DNA of 9,521 nucleotides from Methanobacterium sp. UBA8. GTDB taxonomy: Archaea > Methanobacteriota > Methanobacteria > Methanobacteriales > Methanobacteriaceae. Positions 1 through 6,642 of this stretch are shown here, piece by piece (the first letter of the stretch is position 1; the number at the start of each line of letters is the position of its first letter). Made by a program: the position numbers and the translations under genes. Location of the stretch: assembly GCA_002509665.1 (NCBI GenBank), contig DADN01000299.1, forward strand, positions 11,272-20,792, in the 5' to 3' direction. Below the pieces are notes generated by a model. The model worked only from the letters and a program-made list of their open reading frames with translations. It did no database searches and was not told where the DNA came from.

Positions 1-332
1 TCATTTCCATCTGCATCAATGTATTTTTCACCTAAAAGTTGATATCCTCCGCATATAGCAAGGACAACTCCATAATCTTCGATAATATCTTTAAAAGAAT
101 CTTTATATTTTAAAAAATCGGAATACACTATACTCTGGCCTCTATCAGATCCACCACCTATAAAAAAGATATCTCCTTCACTTAAATCATGTTTTCCATC
201 ATTTAAGCTAAAATTAATTATATTGGGAGTAATTCCTCTCCATTCACATCTCCTTTTTAAGCAGATTACGTTACCAATGTCTCCATACAAATTTAGAATA
301 TCTGGATACATATGGTAAATATTTAATTCCAT
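1..332 (-). CDS. gatD: GatD-like glutamine amidotransferase (CobB/CobQ type), 3' part outside window
   Basis: I translated this partial gene by hand. It starts at the ATG at 332 and runs 110 codons without a stop to the window edge. The N-terminus MELNIYHMYPDILNLYGD, a glycine turn GGGSDRGQ (residues 59-66) and a nucleophile elbow LAICGGYQLLG (residues 91-101, Cys94) are typical of the CobB/CobQ-like class I amidotransferases that partner MurT. In bacterial GatD the equivalent cysteine releases ammonia from glutamine; the partner histidine would lie beyond the window. GGAGG at 340-344 stands 7 nt before the ATG and fixes the start. The gene lies about 100 bp downstream of murT on the same strand, the usual pairing. 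Inferred role: it supplies ammonia to MurT for amidation of a cell-wall precursor in the cytoplasm. Another CobQ-like amidotransferase is possible, but the murT neighbour argues against it. Confidence 0.88.
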   Translation of the reverse strand, partial: MELNIYHMYPDILNLYGDIGNVICLKRRCEWRGITPNIINFSLNDGKHDLSEGDIFFIGGGSDRGQSIVYSDFLKYKDSFKDIIEDYGVVLAICGGYQLLGEKYIDADGN

Positions 333-434
333 AATTTATCCTCCACGTGATGTTAAATTTAATGTAGGATCTGTTAATCTAGAAACTTATGTTAAGATTG
401 GCAGCATAGTAGATAGCTTTGACATTTTATCTGG

Positions 435-1796
435 TCATTTACCATGTGCTAAATTTAGTACCATATCTCTGGTCTGGAAAACTGCAGTATATGTGGGCAG
501 TATATATGCAATTTCAACATCTTCATGAACAGCTTCTTTAATGGATTCCTGCATGTCATCATCGATTTTTATAAGTTCAGTAGGAATATGGGCATATTCA
601 ATCCGAAGTGCGATATCTTCGGCTCTTTTCCCTGAGCAATAAATCTTTTCTAAGTTTTCGATGTTTTTGAATTTGCCTAGTCCTGCATCCCATATCCATG
701 AGATATCTTGGCCGTCTGCAGGATTATCATTTAAAATGAAAAGAATAGCTTTTCTCCTTTTATCATGGGCTATACTTTTAATTACTTCTGTAAGTCCAAT
801 CGGATTTTTGGTCAGCACAATTTTTATGATTTTGTCCTTAAACTTAATTTCTTCCATTCTGCCCAGCTTATAGTCAAAATTCTCCATTCTGTTGATAATT
901 TCAGATGGTTCAATTCCTACTTCACAGCTGAAGGTAAATGCTGCGCAGCAGTTGTAAATGTTGTAAATTCCTTCATACTCAAAACATGTATCTTCAAATG
1001 TTTCTTTATTAGTATTAATATCAAAACAATACTTGTTATCTTTATAATTGATATTTTCAATGTAATAATCATAATATGGATTTTTAAATCCGCATTCTTT
1101 ACAGTTGTAACTGCCTAATTGTCCATAATTAAAATATTCATAATCAATATAACTGTTACATGATGGGCAATTTCGTGTTTCCACTACTTTTTCATTTTTA
1201 CTACTGAATTTATTCTTTTTAATCCCGTAGAATATGTTATTTTTATTTAAATTTTTAAATTTGGATACAAGTGGGTCATCTGCATTTAAAATTAGATCTG
1301 TTTTCAATGGTTTAATGGTCTCATAAACCATGGATACTGTATTTTCTATTTCCCCATATCTATCCAGTTGGTCTCTGAAAAAATTAGTTACAACAATATA
1401 ATCTGGTTCAATATCTCTCATTACCCTTGTAAAAGAGCCTTCATCTACTTCAAAGATGCCCCAATCATATTCATCTTTTTTGTTTTCAATAAAACTACTT
1501 GCAATGCCCTGTGGCATATTCGCACCCCTCAAGTTTGAGAGGATATTTTTAAAACTGCCTCCTAATATATGGGCAATTAAGTTATTTGTGGTGGTTTTAC
1601 CATTGGTGCCCGTTACAATGACCTTCTTTTTACATCTTCCATTCACAACTTTCAGAAGATCTGGTTCTATTCTAAGCGCAATATTTCCAGGTAATGCTGT
1701 AGCGCTTCTTCCTGTCGTTTTAAGCCCAAATCTTACTAATTTACCCGTTATAATCGATAAAGAAAGTCTAAATTTGTTTATTAGACTCATGTCCAT
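435..1796 (-). CDS. murT: MurT-like Mur ligase family protein (glutamine-dependent amidotransferase subunit)
   Basis: A 453-residue ATP-dependent ligase. The Mur ligase P-loop GTNGKTT lies at residues 63-69. A zinc ribbon (Cys210, Cys213, Cys232, Cys235; CPSC...CKEC) is inserted in the central domain, a hallmark of MurT rather than MurC/D/E/F. The C-terminal DUF1727-type domain has DNPADGQDISWIWD at 357-370, and its aspartates correspond to the region holding the MurT catalytic Asp; LPTYTA follows near the end. In Gram-positive bacteria MurT activates the lipid II glutamate and GatD supplies ammonia. In a pseudomurein-type archaeon the acceptor is unknown, probably a pseudomurein peptide glutamate (inference). 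Start choice: the frame extends to a TTG at 1811, but the purine-rich tract at 1801-1808 would then be coding, so I chose the ATG at 1796. The ATG at 1790 is an equal alternative. The stop is TGA. Confidence 0.9.
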   Translation of the reverse strand: MDMSLINKFRLSLSIITGKLVRFGLKTTGRSATALPGNIALRIEPDLLKVVNGRCKKKVIVTGTNGKTTTNNLIAHILGGSFKNILSNLRGANMPQGIASSFIENKKDEYDWGIFEVDEGSFTRVMRDIEPDYIVVTNFFRDQLDRYGEIENTVSMVYETIKPLKTDLILNADDPLVSKFKNLNKNNIFYGIKKNKFSSKNEKVVETRNCPSCNSYIDYEYFNYGQLGSYNCKECGFKNPYYDYYIENINYKDNKYCFDINTNKETFEDTCFEYEGIYNIYNCCAAFTFSCEVGIEPSEIINRMENFDYKLGRMEEIKFKDKIIKIVLTKNPIGLTEVIKSIAHDKRRKAILFILNDNPADGQDISWIWDAGLGKFKNIENLEKIYCSGKRAEDIALRIEYAHIPTELIKIDDDMQESIKEAVHEDVEIAYILPTYTAVFQTRDMVLNLAHGK

Positions 1797-1800
1797 AAAT

Positions 1801-1808
1801 CCCCCTTT
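1801..1808 (-). promoter_or_regulatory. Probable ribosome binding site of murT
   Basis: On the minus strand this reads AAAGGGGG, which pairs with the 16S 3' end if one G-U wobble is allowed. It lies 4 nt before the ATG at 1796 and 10 nt before the ATG at 1790; other genes in this window use gaps of 5-8. It therefore argues against the TTG at 1811 but does not decide between the two ATGs. Confidence 0.55.
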
Positions 1809-2217
1809 CAAAATATTATGGATAAAAATATCTATTTAACTGAAATAAGTGGATAAAATACCTGTAAGTATAAGTGTATCGTTTATTTTTAATTTGTTGG
1901 CATTAAAGTTAATTATTTAATGTAATTGACTTGAATAATTGATTTAAGTGGTGTATTTAGATTATTGAGGAATTATGAGTGAATTACGTATGCAGTTTTT
2001 TAGATAATTTTTCTCTAATTTAATGTAATACTTTATTAAAAATAAACTTTTTTATTGTACCTACTTTTGTACTTAATAGGTTAATACTATCCTGAAATAA
2101 TTATTACTTGGGACTTTAAAGTATTTCATCGAATTTAAGCAAAAAGAAGCCAGCAATTCATATTTTTATATTTTTAAAACAAGTTCAAATCTCAAATTTT
2201 AATCAAAAAACAATTTC
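1809..2217. other. AT-rich intergenic region without recognisable gene
   Basis: About 410 bp between the murT start and the radA terminator. I saw no tRNA or rRNA shape, no ribosome-binding-site-preceded open frame, and no coherent relic of a protein in the stretches I translated. It must contain the murT promoter on the minus strand; a weak TATA-like TTATAC lies near 1868-1873, but I would not call it. Short A/T runs and imperfect GTAC-containing repeats near 2056-2072 are not convincing as elements. Confidence 0.5.
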
Positions 2218-2257
2218 AAAAAATAAAGAGAAAATAAGCATGAAATGTCATCATGCT
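2218..2257 (-). terminator. Hairpin plus T-rich tract downstream of radA
   Basis: On the minus strand, just after the radA stop, a perfect 7-bp stem AGCATGA / TCATGCT with a 7-nt loop (2237-2257) is followed by a T-rich run (2218-2236). This matches a transcription terminator. Archaeal termination depends mainly on the T tract, so the hairpin may be incidental. It fits the end of an RPA-radA transcript. Confidence 0.5.
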
Positions 2258-2272
2258 ATTTCACATTGTAAC

Positions 2273-3208
2273 TTAATCAACAACACCTTCAGTTACTATC
2301 TTGAATACAGATTCGCCTTCAGGTAAATGGGGACTGTCTACGAGTCTTGCAATTCTTTTTCCGGCAAGGCCCTTTTTAAGCCATATCCTGTAGGTTGCAG
2401 CGTGTCCAAGCACGTGACCTCCGATAGCTTTTGTTGGGCTTCCAAAGAAAGCATCCGGTCTTGCCTGCACTTGATTTGTAACAAATACTGCTACATTGTA
2501 GGTGTTTGCAATATTTTGTAACGTGTGGAGGTGCTGGTTTAGTTTTTGCTGCCTTGTTGCAAGTGTTTCCCTTCCTACGTATTCTGCCCTAAAGTGGGCA
2601 GTTAAGGAATCTACTATGACCAGTTTTATATTTGTTCCACTTTGGATTAACTCGTTTATTTTGTCTGCCATCAGGATTTGGTGACTTGAATTAAAGGCTC
2701 TTGCAATGTGTATTTTCTGCAATACTTCTTCATTATCAAGTTCAAATCCTCCTGCAATTTGCTCTATTCTTTCTGGTCTAAATGTGTTTTCTGTATCTAT
2801 GAAGACACATTCTGCATCAAGACCGCCTTTTTCTTCTGGTAGCTGTACTGTAACTGCAAGTTCATGAGATATCTGACTTTTTCCTGAACCGAATTCACCA
2901 AACACTTCTGTTATGGATTGTGTTTCGATTCCGCCACCAATGAGTTCATCAAGAGCAGTACTTCCACAGGTTATCCTGCCTATGTCTTTCCTACGCTCCA
3001 TTACATCATATGCTGTTTCAAAATCAATTGATTCGGCTTTTCTTGCAGCTTCGATGACCTTTTCAGCGACCCCTTCACCGATTTCAGCTTTTACGCTGAG
3101 TTCTTTGGCAGTTGCTGTTGCAAGTCTCATCATGTCTGCAAAACCTGCATCTATCAACTTTTGAGCAGTTTTTTCCCCAACACCGGGTAAATCTCCTAAT
3201 TCGACCAT
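2273..3208 (-). CDS. radA: DNA repair and recombination protein RadA
   Basis: A 311-residue archaeal RecA/Rad51-family recombinase that forms ATP-dependent filaments on single-stranded DNA and catalyses homologous pairing and strand exchange. An N-terminal helix-hairpin-helix domain occupies about residues 2-55 ([14 protein letters not shown]). The FETA linker motif (63-66) corresponds to the FxxA motif that docks one protomer on the next. Walker A is GEFGSGKS (104-111) and Walker B is LVIVDS (196-201). [19 protein letters not shown] (206-224) and the NQVQARPD...[10 protein letters not shown] segment (245-265) are the L1/L2 DNA-binding regions. The length is normal for the family and no key residue is missing. 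AAGGAG stands 7 nt before the ATG. The gene lies 95 bp downstream of RPA on the same strand, so co-transcription is likely, though the gap could also hold its own promoter. Confidence 0.97.
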   Translation of the reverse strand: MVELGDLPGVGEKTAQKLIDAGFADMMRLATATAKELSVKAEIGEGVAEKVIEAARKAESIDFETAYDVMERRKDIGRITCGSTALDELIGGGIETQSITEVFGEFGSGKSQISHELAVTVQLPEEKGGLDAECVFIDTENTFRPERIEQIAGGFELDNEEVLQKIHIARAFNSSHQILMADKINELIQSGTNIKLVIVDSLTAHFRAEYVGRETLATRQQKLNQHLHTLQNIANTYNVAVFVTNQVQARPDAFFGSPTKAIGGHVLGHAATYRIWLKKGLAGKRIARLVDSPHLPEGESVFKIVTEGVVD

Positions 3209-3262
3209 TTTGACTCTCCTTACTGTTTATAAAAATTAGTTCTTTGAATTTAAGTTCTACAT

Positions 3263-3279
3263 TTTAAGCGGTGCTTAAA
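3263..3279. repeat. Perfect 7-bp inverted repeat between RPA and radA
   Basis: TTTAAGC and GCTTAAA are separated by 3 nt. In RNA this would be a tight hairpin in the 95-bp gap after the RPA stop. No T tract follows on the minus strand, so an operator or mRNA-processing hairpin fits at least as well as a terminator. Its function is unknown. Confidence 0.4.
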
Positions 3280-3303
3280 TTTGCATTATTTTGAACTTAT
3301 TTT

Positions 3304-5670
3304 CTATTTTACTATCTTCTTGGCAATGAGCCTTATTTCCTCATTGTATTCATCGAAGCTTGCATCCGCGATTACAGTAATTTCGCTGCCAATCAGGTCT
3401 TCGACTTTTCCTGCAAGTGATCCTTCATCTGCAGTCGTCATAATCACTTCATTTGCCTTCTCAGTGGTCATTCCAATTAATTCTTCAGCTTGTTTCCTGA
3501 AGAATGTTGTCCTGACTGTTCCAGTGTCATCTTCAATTACACATGGAACTATCATGAGATAGTTTGGTTGTTGTATTTCCTCTCCGCAGAAATCACATAC
3601 AAATGCATCATCGACGTATTCTACTCTTTTATTACAATTTGGACACATTTCATAGAGTATTCTATCTCCATATGCCTCAATAATCTGTCCACTTAATTTG
3701 ATGTTTTTATCATCTTCTGTAAGTTCTTCAATTTTCTTGGTTTTATATATGGATTCTTCAATTTCTTCAAGTGAAGGGAGTGCTGCTATATCTTCATCTT
3801 TTGGTTTGATTACCAATGTGGCTCTTCCAACACTGAGTTCAACAGCATCATTTCTGAATCTTGGCCTTGCATTTTTAATCCAAATTGCATCGTCTCTATT
3901 TAACCCCATTTCAGCTTTTTCATCCCAAAATGAAGCTCTGACTGATCCAGTATCATCAGCAAGTTCTACTGTTCTAACCATTCCCATGGTTCCATTAGAT
4001 CTTTGGAATTCATTAACATCGTATAGGTTAATTATACGTCCAATTATTCCAACTTCGTCTCTTTCGCTTTTTATATTTTCTAAAGCGCTAATTTTAATTG
4101 GTTTATACATGTCACCTTCAAGCTCATCAAGAGATGGAAGGCTCTGAGCATCATTCTCACTCATTTTAATTATTCTTACGGTTTTTCCAATGCTAAGTTC
4201 CACACTGTCATCTCTAAATCTGGTTTTGGCATTTTCTATCTTTACAAGATCGCCTCTGTTTAGTTTAAGTTTAGCTTTGTCATCCCAGAGTGATGCTCTA
4301 ACTGTTCCAGTGTCATCAGCGATTTTAACGGATCTTACCAGCCCAGTGGTTCCATCTGCTCTTTGGAATTCATTTGCATCGTAAAGCTCCATCATTCTTC
4401 CAATGATGTCCACTTCTTCGCCTTCATCTTCAAGTTTATGTAAATCTTCAATTTTGATTGGTTCGAGTTCTTTTTTATGTTCCTCAAGAACTTGTTTTAA
4501 ACCCGCATCATCTTCAGGATTGATAATTATTCCACTGTTCCAATTAGTGTTTATTCTATATCCTTCAGAATAATCGTCAAATTCAATATTTCCACCGGTT
4601 ATCTTTAGAATGTCTCCTTTGTTAATATCTAGCTTGGTGTCATCATTCCAGAGAGTTACCTTTATAGAACCAGTGTCATCTGAAATTACAACTGATTTTA
4701 CAGCTCCCGCACTTCCATCTGAACGTTGGAAAGTGATAGCATCCTGTATTTTGCTCACAACTCCCATTAAAGCGACATCTTTCATTTCATGGGCATCTCC
4801 GATCTTCATGACTTCTTCTTTATACTCAGGAACATCGAAATTATCTTTTATTATCCTTCCAATCCATGAATGAGTTAAATTAACTTCTTCATTTCTAACA
4901 CGGCTTTGGGCACCTAATATTTTTATGGAATCTCCTTCTTTGAGTTCTATTTCATTAATAATCTCAACATCTTTATTCCATAAAGTTAAGGATATTGAAC
5001 CGGTATCATCCTTTAAATCCAGAGTAATGAACTGCCCTTCTCTGCCGTTGCTGTTGTAGGTTCTTATTCTTGAAATTCTAACTACTCTTGCAATTACATT
5101 AACCTGCATTTCGCCCTGGATATCTGCAATTTTTGTTATTTTTTCAGCATATTCTGGTAAATTATCAGCTTCTTCGCCCTCAACTTTTTCGATGGTTGAC
5201 CTGCCTTGTAGGTGAGCTTCTTCACTTCTGTATCCATCTTTTATTTCTACATTGTTTATTTTGACAATGTCTCCTTCAGAAACTTTTTCAAGTTGTTTGA
5301 TGTTATCAGTCCAGAGCACTACTCGAATTTCGCCAGTATCATCTGCTAACATAATGTTTTGGACTTTACCTTCTTTCCCCTTCTTTGTTACAAATGCTTT
5401 AGCATTTGAAATCCTCATTATCCTGCCGGTTATACTTATATCATGTAAACCTGTTTCTAATTCGGATATTTTACGTAGTTCGTTGTCCTTTGCAATGGGA
5501 ACATTCTCTTCGTCTATATATTCTCCTACTATCATCCTTGCAATATCAAGCTCATCCATAAAACTTACATCTTCATAATCCTTTTTCATGTCGTCTATTC
5601 TTTTTAAGAAATCGTCATATGAGATTTTGTCACTGATTCGCTGATATTCGCTTTTTACATCATTTTCCAT
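3304..5670 (-). CDS. rpa: Replication protein A, single-chain with six OB repeats and C4 zinc finger
   Basis: A 788-residue single-stranded DNA-binding protein for replication, repair and recombination. Six repeats each carry the OB-fold signature DDTG followed by a hydrophobic strand ending in W or F. The DDTG motifs start at residues 110, 221, 331, 452, 572 and 714. The OB modules are therefore roughly 66-165, 175-275, 285-385, 405-503, 525-622 and 645-788. The last has an inserted C4 zinc finger (Cys676, Cys679, Cys692, Cys695), as in archaeal and eukaryotic large RPA subunits. Residues 403-522 and 523-642 are an ungapped tandem duplication. The acidic N-terminus (1-60) precedes the first OB. 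GTGAGGG lies just upstream of the ATG. Single-chain multi-OB RPAs are known from methanogens; this one is intact and long. It probably acts with the adjacent radA, loading or being displaced by the recombinase (inference). Confidence 0.95.
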   Translation of the reverse strand: MENDVKSEYQRISDKISYDDFLKRIDDMKKDYEDVSFMDELDIARMIVGEYIDEENVPIAKDNELRKISELETGLHDISITGRIMRISNAKAFVTKKGKEGKVQNIMLADDTGEIRVVLWTDNIKQLEKVSEGDIVKINNVEIKDGYRSEEAHLQGRSTIEKVEGEEADNLPEYAEKITKIADIQGEMQVNVIARVVRISRIRTYNSNGREGQFITLDLKDDTGSISLTLWNKDVEIINEIELKEGDSIKILGAQSRVRNEEVNLTHSWIGRIIKDNFDVPEYKEEVMKIGDAHEMKDVALMGVVSKIQDAITFQRSDGSAGAVKSVVISDDTGSIKVTLWNDDTKLDINKGDILKITGGNIEFDDYSEGYRINTNWNSGIIINPEDDAGLKQVLEEHKKELEPIKIEDLHKLEDEGEEVDIIGRMMELYDANEFQRADGTTGLVRSVKIADDTGTVRASLWDDKAKLKLNRGDLVKIENAKTRFRDDSVELSIGKTVRIIKMSENDAQSLPSLDELEGDMYKPIKISALENIKSERDEVGIIGRIINLYDVNEFQRSNGTMGMVRTVELADDTGSVRASFWDEKAEMGLNRDDAIWIKNARPRFRNDAVELSVGRATLVIKPKDEDIAALPSLEEIEESIYKTKKIEELTEDDKNIKLSGQIIEAYGDRILYEMCPNCNKRVEYVDDAFVCDFCGEEIQQPNYLMIVPCVIEDDTGTVRTTFFRKQAEELIGMTTEKANEVIMTTADEGSLAGKVEDLIGSEITVIADASFDEYNEEIRLIAKKIVK
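3745..4464 (-). repeat. Tandem duplication of a 360-bp OB-fold module inside RPA
   Basis: Two head-to-tail units, 4105-4464 (residues 403-522) and 3745-4104 (residues 523-642), are each exactly 120 codons and align without a gap. My hand count gives 65 of 120 identical residues (54%). Shared blocks include NEFQR, ADDTG, VRAS, LNR and the linker LPSL. The other OB repeats in the protein are clearly more divergent, so this is the youngest duplication in the gene. Confidence 0.85.
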
Positions 5671-5744
5671 ATTGGGCCCTCACTTAAAATCTATATGTAT
5701 AAATTTTAGAAAAATTAACTCAGTGTATATTATATGTAGTACTA

Positions 5745-5778
5745 TTTAGCACCACAATATATATGCTTAACTGCTAAA
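5745..5778 (-). promoter_or_regulatory. Candidate RPA promoter: TATA box inside an inverted repeat
   Basis: ATATATAT at 5757-5764 (minus-strand TATATATT preceded by AAGCA) is the best TATA-like box upstream of RPA. Transcription would start near 5735, giving a leader of about 65 nt. It is enclosed by the perfect inverted repeat TTTAGCA (5745-5751) and TGCTAAA (5772-5778). Other TATA-like runs, near 5729-5737 and 5695-5702, are possible, so the promoter call is tentative. Confidence 0.4.
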
Positions 5779-5930
5779 AATGCCAACTTTTTTCAGCCTA
5801 ATTAAGCTTTTTTTCATATTTAGCGTTTATTAAATATTTATTTTATTGTTTAAATTAATATTGTGAACTTTCATAAATATTAGGGATATTTATATCCATT
5901 AAATTAAATTTTAATATTAAATATAAGAAT

Positions 5931-6542
5931 ATGGAATATATTGGGGCTTTACATATCTATGTAACTAATATTAATGTCGAAATGACCAATAATATTCATG
6001 TAAATTTATATTATAATTTTTTTTAGGAAATAAAGGTTCCTAGAGCTTGGGATCGTGAGGAAATTATGATCATTTTTGACCATCAAGTACTTGCAAACTC
6101 GATTGATACTGCCTTGAACGGGAGTATAATATGCAAATTTGTCAAATATCAAAGAAATAATAATTTTTATAACTTTATTAGATTTTTAGGTCATCTAGTG
6201 ATTCTTAATATGGATTATATAGTTCTGTGAAAGATTATAGTTGGAACTCATTCTTATAATTGTATTTATGTGGATTTATTGAATTTTACAATGAATATAT
6301 GCCTAAAAAATACATATTTGGTTTCTAAAACAGAAAAATCATAATTTAAAGTTCTATAAACAGTCAAATTTGGCATAAAAAGGAATTATATTTGATTAAA
6401 CTTGTTTAAAGACTTATTAATTAATATGGTCTGGAAAATCGGCGGTTAAAGCTCAAATTACTACGTTTGTGAGTTTGAAGGTTGAAATACAATGAATATG
6501 TCCATTTTAGATATATGGACAAAATTAAGCAGGAACAATAAT
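5931..6542 (+). pseudogene. Decayed LeuC/HacA-family hydro-lyase large subunit, N-terminal half only
   Basis: No ORF of ordinary length exists here, but one plus-strand frame (codons starting at positions divisible by 3) reads as a degenerate 3-isopropylmalate dehydratase or homoaconitase large subunit. Recognisable in order are: NINVEMTNNI at 5967-5996 (compare VDxAMTHDI); WDREEIMIIFDHQVLANSIDTA at 6048-6113 (compare WDPEKIVxxFDHQVPADSIDTA); FVKYQ..NNFYNFIR at 6138-6182 (compare FVKEQGIKNFYDIRE); IIVGTHSYNCIYVDLLNF at 6234-6287 (compare VIVGADSHTCTYGALGAF); FKVL.TVKF at 6345-6371; KDLLINMVWKIGG at 6408-6446; and CEFEG at 6468-6482. In-frame stops lie at 6024, 6228, 6342, 6357, 6393, 6447 and 6483. 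Similarity fades by about 6540. The C-terminal half with the Fe-S cysteine motifs is missing. The comparison motifs come from my knowledge of the family, not from a search. The ends are approximate, and LeuC versus HacA/AksD cannot be decided. The intact LeuB/AksF-type gene follows directly. Confidence 0.82.
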
Positions 6543-6603
6543 TAAAATATAAAAATAAGGTTAATGTTAAAGTAGATACAATAATTTAAACTTAAATTTC
6601 AGA

Positions 6604-6637
6604 TATATTTTACAGTAAATAAATAAGGATAAAGGTG
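6604..6637 (+). promoter_or_regulatory. Candidate TATA box and ribosome binding site of the dehydrogenase gene
   Basis: AAAGGTG at 6631-6637, 5 nt before the ATG at 6643, is a good ribosome binding site and fixes the start. TATATT at 6604-6609 is a possible TATA box, but it would put the transcript start almost at the binding site. A second AT run at 6544-6555 would leave a leader of about 65 nt. I cannot choose between them. Either way, the surviving gene appears to have its own signals after the pseudogene. Confidence 0.4.
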
Positions 6638-6642
6638 TTTTA

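Noticed and set aside
1797..1811. An N-terminal extension of murT to a TTG codon at 1811.
   Set aside because: The extension would translate the AAAGGGGG tract that looks like the ribosome binding site. ATG codons at 1796 and 1790 follow it, and the added residues MKGGF resemble nothing in the family.
2056..2096. GTAC-containing near-palindromes in the murT-radA gap.
   Set aside because: The stems are short and imperfect, with no positional relation to a promoter or gene end; in DNA this AT-rich they are expected by chance.
3222..3237. A TTTATAAA-like TATA box just upstream of radA.
   Set aside because: It lies only about 16-23 nt before the ATG, so transcription would start at or inside the coding region, while radA has a normal ribosome binding site that needs a leader.
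6020..6110. A possible C/D-box small RNA, suggested by ATGATCA and nearby TGA-like boxes.
   Set aside because: The C-box match is only partial, no proper D box or spacing is present, and the segment is explained by the hydro-lyase relic.
6066..6230. A 54-codon ORF with a GTGAGG sequence upstream, looking like a small gene.
   Set aside because: Its translation is a run of LeuC-family motifs (FDHQV, SIDTA, NNFY) that continues in the same frame on both sides of flanking stop codons, so it is a fragment of the pseudogene rather than an independent gene.
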